DNA from: Trametes villosa
Taxonomy: Eukaryota; Basidiomycota; Agaricomycetes; Polyporales; Polyporaceae
NCBI GenBank assembly: GCA_002964805.2
Contig: PUDQ02000017.1
Coordinates: 533,379 to 597,378 of the forward strand
Direction: 5' to 3'
Length of the DNA: 64,000 bases
The notes beneath the pieces are model-generated. The model saw only the letters and a list, made by a program, of their open reading frames with translations, did not search any database and had not been told where the DNA came from. Positions within the stretch are counted from its first letter, which is position 1. Every line of letters begins with the position of its first letter. The position numbers and the translations under genes were made by a program. Below are positions 46,040 through 56,969 of the stretch, piece after piece.

Positions 46040-47303
46040 CGTTTGGGCGTGGAGGCAGGCCCGTCTTGCCACTGGAGAGAAGGGCAGGCAGGCAGGGCGG
46101 TAGGCAGGCAGACCCAGAGGCTGAGCCAGGCCCGTCTATGACCGCCGTCTGGCTCGCTGATGCACATGCGCCAGCCCGCTGTCCTATCCGCGCACGCAGG
46201 CGCCCCGCGCTTATGTCACTCCTCCGCTCTCTCCTCCCTCTCCACCCCCATTACTCCCTTCGCGCCTCATCCGTATCGACCCCGCCGCCCCCCGCACAGC
46301 CAGCGCGCGACGTCGGCGCGGACACGCTCCCGCGCGCGCACCCCTCAGTGCGCAATTATGCCCGGAAAAGGCACGCGCATCGTGCAGCGCGCGCCCTGGT
46401 CCCACCGCGCAGGCATGCTTGAGAACTTCGCCGCAGGAACAGGTCACTAGCGCACCGCGCGCGTCCATCGCTTGCCAATCTTCCAGGTCATGAGTGCACC
46501 TCCCCAGTGCCCACGAGTCAGTCGGTGCGCGTTCGGCCTCTCAGCTGCCGTCACCGTTGCCTTGCCCCTTCTGATCCGTCCGTGGCAGGGTGCGTATCTC
46601 CCCCTCCGCCGCGCGCGCCTTCCCTTCCTCGCTCTCGTCGGCATCGAGGTACCAGCCACGGTCGACCACCCCGAGCGTGCCGTGGGAGGCCGGCGCAATG
46701 TTGCGCCCACGGAGCTTCGCGTCTTCGACGTCCTCCTCGACGTCCTTGCCAACGCCCCTGCTTGGCCCTTCTCGCGCTCCGACAAAGGCAGCAACGGCGA
46801 CGCGCGGGCGTGCGCGCACCCCAACGCTTGCCGCGAAGCCAGGAGGCCTGCGATCCCAGCCTTGCGTTTCCGCTCTGGGAACGCGCGCGCCGTGTCCCAT
46901 CGTCCCCACCGCTTCGCGCGCGTAGTCACCGGACCCTCTTCGAAGCCATTTCAAGGTCCGTTTGGCGTAATGCCCGCCAACCGAGCGAGTTCCCTCCACG
47001 GACGATATACAGAAGCTACTACCTCCGGGTGCTTTGCCGCGCCAGTTGCCTGTTCGACTCTCCGCCGAAGCCCGCCCTAAGAACGGGGGTTTGCGGCGGA
47101 AAGCCACTGCATCGGCGGGTGGCCCACGGTAAGACGCGTGACCGTGTCTCGGCTACTTAATGAGCGCGTCTCGACGCGTCCCCCAACCTCAGAGTTGCCG
47201 CTGAGAGCATGTAAAAGCGTTGCAAAATCTGTATCGTATATACCGGGTATCGTACTAGTTGCAATATATCGTATGCTTTCAATTCATGTCCGTGGACCAA
47301 ACC
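46040..47303. other. Intergenic region, about 1.3 kb
   Basis: This lies upstream of trehalose phosphorylase and downstream of the Brf1-like gene. Three overlapping frames (46507-47160 and 46472-47080 on plus, 46541-47107 on minus) have no motif. No gene is called. Confidence 0.4.
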
Positions 47304-49473
47304 TCAGAAGTCGTACCAATCTTCCGCAGAACCACCGCCTCCAGGCGACAACGGCCGCCACTCCTCCACGACCTCCCCTCCATCATCCTGTGCGCAGCTG
47401 GTCGTGGGTGGTTCGTCTATTCCACGTGCGGTCCCGATCGATGCGTCTTCGTCCTCCTCGAAGGTCTCGTCATCGAAGTCCTTGTTCTCGTGGTCGAGAT
47501 AGTCTTCGTCGCCTTCCTCATCCACGTCGGCCCCGTCGTACAAGCCCTCACCGAGATTGGGGAGGTCTGTAGCAAGGTTCGCGTCGGGATCCAACAGCCT
47601 CGCGAGCGCGTCCATGTCGATTCTCTTCGATCCCGCGGCTCGCTGCTTGCCCTTCGCTCCCCCTTCTCCTGCGTCGTCCGCATTCACGTCTTCTCGCTTC
47701 CGCTTCTTCCCCCTCTTCTTTACCTCGTTCACCTCCTTCCCGCCTTCAACATCATCTTCCTCTTTATCCCATCCCATGGCGATCCGCACTGCCTCTACCT
47801 CCTCGGGGGAGCGCATGAACCCATCCAGCTCGTCCTCTCCGAACAGCTCGTCATCTGCAATGCACTCCTCGTCTGCTCCTCCACGGTCCGATACAAGAAG
47901 CTGGAGCCGACTCGGGGCGACACGGAAGGCGTGCGAGAGCGAGGAAGTGTCTGCGGTGAGGAGGTGGGTAAGGAGGTCCGGGGAACCTGTGCTCGGGGAG
48001 GCGTAGCGGCCTGATGCGGAACCGAGGGGCGCGGAGGAAGGGAGAGCGGCGGTCGAGAGAGGGTCGAGGAGGAAGTGCGACGCATCCACGATGGACTTTG
48101 GATGGCGCGTCTTCGCCTTCTTGCTCCTCCGGGAACCCGCCTCGTCGGTACTGCTCCCGGACGGAGCCTGTGAGGCCGCGGACGAGAGCTGGCTCCCGTC
48201 CCAGTCGTCCGTGCCCGCGTCCTTCTCGTCCACGTCGAGCTCGAGCAGCGGCCGCCCCGCGCCCTCGACACGCTTCCGCCAGATCTCCTCCTGGAACTGG
48301 ACGACGTCCTTGAGGCCGCGCGCGACGACGACGCGCTTCGCGACCTTCGAGCGGCCCTCGCCCGCCTTGCCCTTCGCGCGCTTGCGCTCGTGCGCGTCCA
48401 GCCAGGGCACCTCGCGGATCCACTCCTCGACGAGGTCGTAGATCTGCTTGTATCGCTGCATCACGACGCCCTTGCCTGCGCCGACGCGCGCGCCGAGCGT
48501 TTGGGCGAACGCCCCGGCTTGCGGGAGGGAGGAGCCTAACTCCGCTTCGAGTGCGAGCATGAGCAGGGCGCATGCGGTAGGCTGCGTGGGGAGATGTGCC
48601 AGAAGGTGCGTTCGTTCCAGCAAGGCGGAAAGAGAGCTGGCAATGCGCATGACACTCGTCAGGCGCGGGATGAGCGGGGTGAGGGTCTTCACGAGCGCGG
48701 CAGGCAGTGAGCTGCTTCCTTGGGCAGCCTCGACAAGTGACACCAGATGCGTTTGAAGCATAGGTAGGTGTACAGCGGGGTCCGCAGTAGAAAGCTTCAG
48801 CCCGAGGAGTTCAGTCACTGCGCTGAACGCGCGCGACACCGCATTGGGCGATTCGTCAAGCAGGTACTGTTAGACACAGCAGTGCGTCAACACGCGCTCG
48901 GTACACAAATGCCCTGGAACAGCTGAGATCCATCCAATTGTTACCAGAGGGCGAGGGGGAGACTTACTGCAATGTCGCGAATGGAGTCGCTCTTGTGCGA
49001 CTCACGCAGGGCTATGGCGAGAGCCGCGCCGGCGGTCAGTTTGGCTCTGCGTCCCCAACGGTAGTGCCCCTGGCGCATGGCTTGGTCGAAGATGCCTTGC
49101 GCGCGCGAAGTCACGCCAGGGTTTGAAAGGCGGGTTGCAATTGTACGGATGAACTCGTGCATGGAAATCTGGACGCGGTGTTAGCTAGGACCAGTATTCG
49201 CTGAACACGGCGGCGACATACCGTGTTATTGCGGTCCCGCGCCTCCTTGCCCTGCCCTGCCAGCGCCCAGCCATTCCTACCCCGCAGGGTGCTACCACCA
49301 GGCACGTTACTCCATCCTGAAGACTCGCGCGCAGACGTGTCGATGTAGTCGTAGTGAGACGTGAACACACTCTGAGTAGGGTCGGCAAGCGTGCCGCACT
49401 GGAGGCAGATCGCCGAACCAAGGTCCTGGCCCCATTGTGTTGGCGCACCGCACTCTGCGCACCTACCGCTCAT
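47304..49473 (-). CDS. TFIIB-family (Brf1-like) transcription factor, 671 aa, 3 exons
   Basis: Exons 49222-49473, 48968-49168 and 47304-48866 give 672 codons. The start MSGRCAECGAPTQWGQDLGS opens a zinc ribbon (CxxC ... ICLQCG). A cyclin-fold repeat follows: FIRTIATRLSNPGVTSRAQG, GRRAKLTAGAALAIALRESH, DSIRDIAYLLDESPNAVSRA. A second helical repeat leads to a long acidic/basic tail containing ELFGEDELDGFMRSPEEVEA and the lysine-rich KKRGKKRKRE. Zinc ribbon plus cyclin folds define the TFIIB family. The long acidic C-terminus resembles Brf1 of the RNA polymerase III factor TFIIIB, but the assignment to Brf1 rather than another TFIIB-like factor is tentative. It shares a 183 bp divergent promoter with SEN34, itself a tRNA-processing gene. 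Confidence 0.6.
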
Positions 49474-49656
49474 CCCATGAGGCTGTGAGGAGCCTTGTGC
49501 TTGTGCGTGAGTGCCAGCGCGCGCGGAGGTCGTGGTGGTGGCGGTTGAAACGAAACTCAGCTCAGGAGCGCGAACGCGGGGAGGCGCGCTTAAGGTGACG
49601 CGGTGTGACGAGTCGACAACTTTGGCCGTCACGCCTGTGGGCGCTTAGCAGCAAGA
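49474..49656. promoter_or_regulatory. Divergent promoter between the Brf1-like gene and SEN34
   Basis: Only 183 bp separate the two start codons. The open frame of the Brf1-like gene continues through here without an ATG, so it is read as shared 5' sequence rather than coding. Confidence 0.45.
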
Positions 49657-50775
49657 ATGGCCTCTGACTCCGACAACGATCGCAAAATACAGCTGCGAGT
49701 CTCCAACGAGAAGGCGTATGTCTGGGACGTAGATGGTGGGCAAGGGTCAAATAATGTACATTTTTTCAAACTAATTTACTGAGAGAAGGATAGATATCGC
49801 CACTCTACGCGCAAAACACCATGTTTGCGGCGTTTTGACCGGGACCCTACCCCACCTGTCCCAACAGAATGTGTTCTTGGGTGTGCCTCTGGTCTTGCTT
49901 CCGGAAGAGGTCGTGTTGTTGATAGAGAAGCGTGAGCTTTCTCGCTACTTCGAAAATACGGCCGATCGCTAACGTCTTGTAGAACTTGCTGTGCTGATCG
50001 ATGATCCAAACGCTCACCGGCCACCATCTGCGGAGGCACTTGAACGGTGGAATGCGGAGCGAGAGGGATCCGCCACGCGCCAAATCGCTCTCGCGGAAGC
50101 CGAGAGGGCGTCAGAGAAGGCGACAAAGCTTGCTGGCTCCGAGGAAGCGATTCGCAAGCGCAAGGAGCGCGAGGCGAAAAGGGCCGCCGCGGCACGGGCG
50201 AAGGCCATCGCTGAAGGAACCTCCGTAGAAGAGCTTTCTCAGGCGTCTTCGACTGTCTTGGTTGAAGAACGCCCCGCGACCCCCGCCAAGCCCGCGGCGC
50301 CGACGTTTAACGTGACGATACCAGCGAGCTCCTCTGAACTGGAGTGGTATGCGCCTCATGGACATGCGCACTCAACTCTCGCCTCGGCCCGCGCGGCGGG
50401 GCTGTGGTCGTACCCGACTACCCCGTACGAACGGGCAAAGTGTCGCGTTTTCCAAGATTTGTGGGAAAAGGGCAACTTCATGGGCGGAGGTATCAAGTTC
50501 GGAGGCGACTTCCTGGTCTATCCTGGTACGTCGTGCTTGCCTATGAACCCTGTAGCATATACCTAGTGATCGGTATTCCAGGCGATCCATTGCGCTACCA
50601 CTCGCATTTTGTCGCGACCGTCATCGAGTCCCCGCAGGCGCCGCTGATGCCGATGGAGGTCGTGGCGCATGGGCGGTTGGGCACAGCGACGAAGAAGTCT
50701 CATTTGTTCTGCGAATGGGATGAGCGGAGGCAGGAGGTTACGTACTTCTCCGTAGAATGGGCTGGGTTTGGCTGA
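49657..50775 (+). CDS. SEN34: tRNA-splicing endonuclease subunit SEN34, 317 aa, 4 exons
   Basis: Exons 49657-49735, 49794-49931, 49983-50525 and 50582-50775 give 318 codons. N-terminal strands (IQLRVSNEKAYVWDVDDIAT, GVLTGTLPHLSQQNVFLGVP) and a lysine/glutamate/alanine-rich coiled linker (about residues 80-150) precede the C-terminal nuclease domain. The catalytic triad is visible: Tyr and His in YPGDPLRYHSHFVATV and Lys in GRLGTATKKSHLFCEW. SEN34 cuts the 3' splice site of intron-containing pre-tRNAs within the SEN tetramer. The length is normal. Confidence 0.93.
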
Positions 50776-50925
50776 GTTGATCTTACTGCGGCTGTGATGT
50801 TGTACTTCCCCGGACCTACTCCTCTCATTGTCCAACGAGCCAAGTCCGCGATAGCTCTGTAGTGATACAATCGGATTATCTGCCATATTAGCTTAGGCTC
50901 TGGCCCGCAATGTAACCTATCCGTG

Positions 50926-51650
50926 TTAACTGGTGATATTGAGCTCATTCCACTGCGTCTGCCGTCCCACTTCCCTACGTATCCATCTCTCCCCTGTGTC
51001 CAGGCATACCGTTACAGTCCCTTCGACCACATTAGCCGCTAATGCTCGGATGTCCGCTTCGGACCATCCGTCCACCAGAAAGAGGTTCACCTCTTTCAAA
51101 ACGCCGCCCCTCGAGCGCATCTCGACGTTCCGGTGCAGGACATCCCGGATGACCGCGCCGTTCCGGATGTCGCATAGCTCCAGAGTCGCCAGATTCGGAC
51201 ATTGCGCGGGGACGCTGCCAGGCGGGCCTCCATCGGACGGCACTTCGTAGCGGCAGAGGCCGACAAGCCACTGGCGCAGTGCCGTGCCGTCCATAGACAC
51301 GAAGCGCAGGGAGTTCAGATTCGGGAAATTGTGCAGCCCGTCGTCGACCCCCAGCTCTGTCCCGTGGAAAGGGCTCCCGCAGATGACGATACTCTCCACT
51401 AGAGATACGTCGAAAGGGAACATCCGCAGGAGTCCGAGAAGCGCCGGGCGGAACCTGGCGTGAACGATGAGACCGAGGGAGAGAGTAGGTTCGTGCGAGG
51501 CGTTGGGCGTTTGGAATGCGCGCAAGTTGAAGTGATTCTCGTCGAATATGAACTCTAGTCGTCGGATGCCAGCCAGGGAGTGCAGCTTCTCGTCGATTGA
51601 AGGTGGGATCATGTTGTATCCGTTGCCCCAGAATGTAGTTCCAAGATTAA
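50926..51650 (-). pseudogene. F-box/LRR-like protein remnant lacking its 5' part
   Basis: An open frame codes for leucine-rich, regularly spaced segments (LHSLAGIRRLEFIFDENHF, FRPALLGLLRMFPFDVSLVE, LHNFPNLNSLRFVSMDGTAL, CPNLATLELCDIRNGAVI) typical of the C-terminal part of basidiomycete F-box proteins. The first ATG in the good part is at 51612. Upstream of about 51650 the frame enters repeat DNA (hairpin and tRNA-like sequence), and no F-box or start exon follows. The gene therefore looks truncated by repeat insertion, although a short product from 51612 is possible. Confidence 0.5.
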
Positions 51651-51676
51651 TGATAGCAGAAGTTTCAGTAGAGGAA

Positions 51677-51717
51677 GGTGCAACCGCTACGCCTATTAGG
51701 CGACGAGCGGTTGCACC
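51677..51717. repeat. Perfect inverted repeat / hairpin
   Basis: GGTGCAACCGCT (51677-51688) is the exact complement of AGCGGTTGCACC (51706-51717). The spacer holds a second palindrome, GCCTATTAGGC (51691-51701). This could be the terminal hairpin of a small mobile element. Confidence 0.6.
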
Positions 51718-51784
51718 CGCCCAGGCGCCCGGTAGGCCCAACCAGCAAAGAATTTGCAATCTGCTCGAGCGAAATAAACACGCT

Positions 51785-51853
51785 GCGAGCGGATTCGAAC
51801 TGGCGTCCTCCCACGTTATGCCTCTGGTGCCTACCATTCCGCCACCGCTCCTT
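51785..51853 (-). repeat. tRNA-like sequence, possible SINE head
   Basis: On the minus strand an A-box-like TGGCGGAATGG is followed about 41 bp later by a B-box-like AGTTCGAATCC, and GAGCGG/CCGCTC could pair at the ends. The T-stem does not form, so this is not a functional tRNA. A tRNA-derived repeat or decayed tRNA is more likely. Confidence 0.35.
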
Positions 51854-51954
51854 GATATAGCAGTGGAATTGAAGCCCTGAGTCAGCCAATTTTGTCCCTC
51901 CCACCCGCGTCCCAGCCCAGTCCGCCTCTCCGGATGCCACCAGGGCACCTGCAG

Positions 51955-52068
51955 CTGCAGCCGCGGTTGCACCCACAGCGCCTACTGCGGGTGCAGCCGC
52001 GGATGCATCTAACCTCACTGCCACTGCTCTTCCCCATCGTATGGCGGTGCAGCCGCGGTTGCAACCGC
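51955..52068. repeat. Short dispersed GCAGCCGCGG repeats
   Basis: Three copies of GCAGCCGCGG followed by T/A-TGCA occur near 51958, 51993 and 52050. They share the GGTTGCA core with the hairpin at 51677, so they may belong to the same repeat. Confidence 0.45.
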
Positions 52069-52380
52069 CGAGAACTTCGGTAACTGGGCGTCTATCCCTC
52101 TCGCGCACCTCAGTGCTCCAATGTAGACCGACCGTAAGTCCCGGGGCCCATATATGTTGCGTCCTGAAGTCAGCCCTCACGCGCGTCCGGCGCTAACATC
52201 TCTCGCGTCTTGAAGTCCCGCGCGTTGGCATCGCCGCGCCTCCGCATGATCACTACGGGCTTCACCGGTGTGTGCGCCGGACGAGTTGTGCACCGTTGTG
52301 GACGCGAGGGTGGACGCATGTCGGGTTCCCGCGCCGGGCCGCTGGACTAGTGCGGTCGCCATCGCTGGACGCGATGCGCG

Positions 52381-52660
52381 CGGTTGCGGGCGCACGTCGG
52401 CTCGCGCAGCGCGTCGCCATCGCTAGCGCGTCGGTATCGCTAGCGCGTCGGTATCGCTGGAGGGACTGCGCGGCGGAGTGCGCGTGGTGGGCGGGCCGAC
52501 GTCGGGGTGACTGCTGGGGCGCCGTCGGTAACGCTGGACGCGGCGGACGCGGCTGCGGGCGTGCGTCGGCCTCGCGCAGCGCGTCGTTATCGCGCAGCGC
52601 GGCTATATCGCTGGACCGGCTGCGCCGGGGAGTGCGCGTGGTGGCGGGCGTCTGTCGGGC
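52381..52660. repeat. Imperfect GC-rich tandem duplication
   Basis: Unit 1 (about 52381-52494) and unit 2 (about 52551-52648) share the order CGGNTGCGGGCG, TCGCGCAGCGCGTCG, ATCGCTGGA and GGAGTGCGCGTGGTGG. Unit 1 also repeats TAGCGCGTCGGTATCGC internally. Frames are open on both strands but encode only low-complexity Arg/Ala. Confidence 0.55.
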
Positions 52661-52670
52661 CCGCTGAGGC

Positions 52671-53882
52671 GTTGCACCGCGTGCTTTCACCGGCGGCCAG
52701 CAGCGATTGCGTCACGCCAAGCCGCCCCGCCCAGCGAGCACTCAGACGGCTGGCCATCACCATGCGCTAGGGCACTCGTCTTTCCCGAGTCTTCTGTGGA
52801 CAAGCCTTTGTGGCTGCCGCGCTGCGACTCGAACTGTGAACGTGTTTGTGAGTGCACAGATCTGTTCATACGTGTGTATGGCCACCGTCATTTACTAGCG
52901 TACCTACCGCCCTTTGACATGTTGTACGTTCGCGATGGTCACTGCTGCCAATCGCGCATATCGATAAGTGAGCAGTGAGGAAGAAGAAGTCATAAGCTCC
53001 TGACCCAGGCACGCCGCACGTGGTGCTTTAGCCGCCCGTCACTTCCACTGCCACCCCCGCGTTTCGATCATCTCAGTTCCCCCACCGATCATTGCACGCC
53101 CAATTCCTAGCTACGACATGCGCACTCGCTACCACTTCGCCCAACCGCGACCAATCCATACTTGCGCTCTTCACCCCCGCTTTGCTTTCCCTCCCTTCGC
53201 GCCTGTGTACCGCACTCGTTGATACAAGTCCCACTCGTCTCGGCGCCCACCCGCAAGCTCCGCCCCTCCCCGCCAGCTGCCACCGCCCACCTGGAGGACG
53301 TTAGCCGCAGGATGTTGCTGCAGAGACTGACCATCGCGGTAAGTAGTAAATCGCCATGCTCGTACCCCTGCCTTTGCGCTCGCGTTCTCCGTCCCTACCT
53401 GGCCCTCCTCCCCCGCTCATTGCTCTCCAATCTCCCACATTGATACGCCTCCCCGCTGCCCCGCCGCACGCGCCTCAAGCACGACCCGCATTATTGCAGT
53501 ATTAGCAAACCGAACGTTCCTTCCCCTGCGCGAACTTCTCCTCACACGGAACCTCTGCCGCGAGAGTGCTGGGGCCCGTGCGAGACTCCCAGGGCCACGT
53601 ACGCGTATGCATCGCCTTCACTCTGTACATAGCCTACCTACCCTGCATTCTCACAAACGTGCGGGCGAAATTATACTATGCTACTTTGTCAACCCTGTTG
53701 TGTCATGATAATGCACATTACCGCCTGCCTTCTAGCTCGATACCTTCCATGCCCAACGCAAGAACTCGACTGCACATTCCCCTCCCTTCGCGTGACCTTC
53801 AGAATCCGCCTCCCTCGCGGAAGGTGTGCTTGGTCCACCCAAATTGATGCGAGAGCCGATACTTCACCCTGTGTGGCAGACA
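52671..53882. other. Pyrimidine-rich intergenic stretch
   Basis: From about 53030 to 53830 the plus strand is strongly CT-rich. No gene with a recognisable product is seen. Confidence 0.4.
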
Positions 53883-54430
53883 TTAGCATTTCCGGAGTCT
53901 GCTGACCGTCGGTTCGAACACGCACTCGTCTTGATAGTTCTTGTACAGCTTACGGTCGTGGGCCTACAGGTGTGTGCGTCAGCCAGAGGATGTTGTACGA
54001 CGCACATAACACGTACCCGATGAAACACCAACGTTCCACCTCCTAGCTCCTTCGGAATGAGGTAGCTCCCAATGATGCCGCTTCCGTCGAGCTTGAATTC
54101 CAACTCCAACATAGCCTGCAGGTGCCAATTCAGTCTACCCTACCGACGAGGTCTCAGTTCTACACTCACTTTATCAAACTCCGCCCAGGCAAACGTCCTG
54201 CGCTCTACACCCCGGAAAATCGACAGTAACACCTGCCGGCAAGTCAGTGCAGAACGCCGGGCCCATCACCCCTCACCTACTTCACGCGACCTCCAGGTTA
54301 GCGGCATTTAGGTGCTGCTGTAGTAGAACAAGGACGCGAGTTTGTGTAGGGGCAACCAGAGTCCACGCGCGTTTAGTCGATCCAGCGCAGGCTCAGGACG
54401 CGGCCGGTAGCAGCACCGAGTAGGTCAAGA
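53883..54430 (-). CDS. 3' part of an unrecognised gene, at least 4 exons, start not found
   Basis: Four exons join in phase 0: from about 54430 (upstream limit unclear) to 54291, then 54170-54232, 54017-54115 and 53883-53963, with introns of 53-58 nt. The spliced product reads through NAANLEVLLSIFRGVERRTF, AWAEFDKAMLELEFKLDGSG, IIGSYLIPKELGGGTLVFHR and DECVFEPTVSRLRKC, then stop. The clean splicing and mixed-charge, non-repetitive composition indicate a real coding region. I do not recognise the family. The 5' part may continue toward 54830, where a further coding-like stretch (SELRKFSVSDVLYLRTPRVL, HYVVLMVAIELGQIV) occurs, but I could not join them. Confidence 0.45.
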
Positions 54431-55279
54431 CCAGCAAGCGTGCGCAAACACGCACAACCGCCCGCGCGGCACAATCTAACGGCACTTACAAAATATCGCG
54501 ACCCAGCGCGTCATGGCGTAACGCGCGCTGCTCGTGCGTGCAGGTTATACGATCTGACCGAGCTCTATTGCCACCATGAGCACCACATAATGCCGTCCCG
54601 CACGGCCGTCCCGCGCGATCGCCTTCAGCACACGCGGTGTGCGCAGGTACAGTACATCTGATACGCTGAACTTGCGAAGCTCAGACTGTTGCTGCTGCAC
54701 ACCTGTCGCAACGTTCTGGCGGCCACTATTTGTAGCTGGCGACGGTCGCGTTGGTCCACGTGGGCACGCCTCCTGCGCGGAAGCGCCGTCCTTTCGGTCG
54801 TCGCGTATACTTACATGACCCATCTCCACCGCCGCTCACCTTTCGCCGGCCGTCCCGGCTCCCTTTCGCTTGCTCACTGTCGCCCGCTCTTCAGTCCACC
54901 ACATTTAGCGCGCACCGCGACCCCGACGCTCACCTCGCGACCACGTGCCCGCGTTCCCGATCTGGCGGGCATTGACTTCCAGGCACGATGCCCCGATCGA
55001 TCCAGGCACGTTCCCCATTCGCACTGTCCGGTCAACAGATCAGTCACCGCTACCTGACGTTAAGTCTCGTTAGATCTCGCGCACGCGCCCGTCCACAGTG
55101 CCACTCTCGCCTACCTCGCCTACATTACCGGACACCACCAACCCGCGCCGTCTCCGTTCCATCCCCTATGACCTACCCAGCAGCCCGCATCGTCCCCCGA
55201 GTCCGCTCGCCTCCGCTTTTCTTAATTGGTAGATTTCCTACAGACAATAAATCTGATTGCCACGAGCTCCTCCCCGTTC

Positions 55280-56080
55280 TCAACGACGACGCTGAAGTCG
55301 GCGGGCGTTGTACTGTATGCCCCGCGCGACCGTCTCCATCCTCCCCTTGTCCTTCGTTCCGTGCGCCTGCGCCTTGTGTTCTCCCGCAGCACCATGAGCA
55401 TGCTCGCCCGCAGCCGCCCCAACCGCTGCCCGCGCCCTTCGCGATAGCCCTGGCTCGACCGCGGCTCTGTCGTGACTCGCGCCGTAGCCACTCGCGGAGG
55501 TGTTGGACCAGAGCCGCTCGACCATCTCACCCTCCCACTCCCCGTGACCGCACCGTTCGATCATGCGCGCGTACGACGCTTCGACGATACGGTTATTCCA
55601 GCGGCGCCACGGATCCTCAGCGCGCTGGTTTGGCGGCAGGCGCTCGGTATCCTCCCCGCGAGGGGCCTGTGGGACGTCGGCTCCATCGTCCACGTCGGCG
55701 TCGGGGTACGGCGGGCAACGCTCCGGCGCGTCCTCCGCGGCCGCGTCTATCCCGGCAGCAAGTCGGACTGCGCGCTGGTTCTCTACGTAGTTCAGCACCG
55801 GTCCCAGGTGCCGCCCCCCCGCCGCTGCCATGCAGGCCCGCTTGAGGGTGTCGGTGGCCTTCCTGCCGTCGTCGGGACGTAGTCGCAGGTAGCCGCTCTT
55901 CGCGCGCGGAACACCAGGCGCGGGGTATCCCCAACATATGAGCATTGTGTAGAGGGCGGCACGGGCGCAGAGAGAGAGGGCGAGGCGGCGGTGGACGACG
56001 TCGTCGTCGGGTAGAAGTTGGGGGTTCAATGAGAAGAGAGCCCAGTGATAATACCTACACCCCTGTTCACCGCCGCCGAC
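55280..56080 (-). CDS. Uncharacterised coding-like frame, about 260 aa, start unresolved
   Basis: The frame begins after a stop near 56090 and reads YYHWALFSLNPQLLPDDDVV, LCARAALYTMLICWGYPAP, YLRLRPDDGRKATDTLKRAC, then an acidic Pro/Glu/Arg-rich part and ends RRLQRRR. The first 100 residues have a balanced, protein-like composition. No ATG precedes them, so an upstream exon is needed; one acceptor candidate lies just before the YYHW codons. I do not recognise a domain. It neighbours the transposon-associated gene group. Confidence 0.35.
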   Translation of the reverse strand, partial: VGGGEQGCRYYHWALFSLNPQLLPDDDVVHRRLALSLCARAALYTMLICWGYPAPGVPRAKSGYLRLRPDDGRKATDTLKRACMAAAGGRHLGPVLNYVENQRAVRLAAGIDAAAEDAPERCPPYPDADVDDGADVPQAPRGEDTERLPPNQRAEDPWRRWNNRIVEASYARMIERCGHGEWEGEMVERLWSNTSASGYGASHDRAAVEPGLSRRARAAVGAAAGEHAHGAAGEHKAQAHGTKDKGRMETVARGIQYNARRLQRRR

Positions 56081-56371
56081 GTAGTCACTCCCCCATCCCT
56101 ATCTGATCTCATCGCCCGCTGGTCAGTCAGATCTCCCCCCGCTTGAAATGCTCATCCTCCTCCAGCCATCAGTGCACAACACGTGCGCGCCTGCGACCCC
56201 CCCCCCCTTCGCCAGTCCATCCACGCTCAGACCGACTCCCCTCAGCGCGCGCCCTCTGCCCTGCATCTCCCGTTCGTCGGCACACCTCCTTCTCCAATCT
56301 GATTCTCTCTCTCTCTCTCCCCCCGCTCGCTGTCCCCTCCTCCGTCGTCCCCTTCGTCCCCACCCGCAAAC

Positions 56372-56969
56372 ATGATCGAATTCACCTGCGACGGCGATGT
56401 TACTCTCGCCGGCGCCGCCGGTCTGCACGCCTTCGTCCTCACCGTGCACTCCGACCACGCCGGTCATCCCCCGCGCGAACCTTGCGTGGTGAGTGCCTTG
56501 GTCCGCTCTCACTGCACGCGCTCACCGTGGGGTTTCCCAGATCAACCTTCCCGTCCGGCTTGCGAACGTCTTGCAAGTCGACCGCCTTGCCTGGGATGCG
56601 TTCCTAGACGACGTTCGCTGTCGGTTCCCCGAGGACGTCAGCCAGGAGCAGATCACCGCGCTGCAAGCTGTAGCCTACATCTACTCCTGGTTTGCGGGCC
56701 AAGTGTTGGCCACCAACGGCTCCGAGCGAGCGGGCGATCTCGGCGGATTGTGGGACGAACTCGTGGAGCTGGCGCGCACGGCCATTGTGATGGGGATGAT
56801 GGTCCCCACCCCCGGCGAAAACCTGCTCATGAACCTGCAGCTGTGGGGAAAGCGTGCGATACCCGTGAGTCTCAATTCAGTCCACTCGCGGGTTCGCCTT
56901 ACCAAGACTGTCCTTCAGGACGCCTTTCCCGCAAACTTCGACGTTTACGACGAGGACGCAGAACCCTGA
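56372..56969 (+). CDS. Unknown protein, 163 aa, 3 exons
   Basis: Exons 56372-56488, 56541-56864 and 56919-56969 give 164 codons, with introns of 52 and 54 nt in phase 0. The leader is very CT-rich. The protein begins MIEFTCDGDVTLAGAAGLHA, has a mostly helical middle (RLANVLQVDRLAWDAFLDDV, LWDELVELARTAIVMGMMVP) and an acidic end DVYDEDAEP. No known motif, signal or membrane segment is seen. It converges with the gene at 57259-58424 and may be part of an accessory gene set next to the KDZ transposase. Confidence 0.6.

Noticed and set aside
46472..47160. Candidate plus-strand gene of about 200 codons
   Set aside because: Two overlapping plus frames and one minus frame of similar length have no motif, signal peptide or plausible exon partners.
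51785..51853. A functional nuclear tRNA gene
   Set aside because: A- and B-box-like motifs are present, but the T-stem cannot pair and the anticodon arm is not convincing, so it is listed only as a tRNA-like repeat.
52262..52690. A 142-residue Arg/Ala-rich protein on the minus strand
   Set aside because: It only translates the GC-rich tandem duplication and is open in several frames on both strands.
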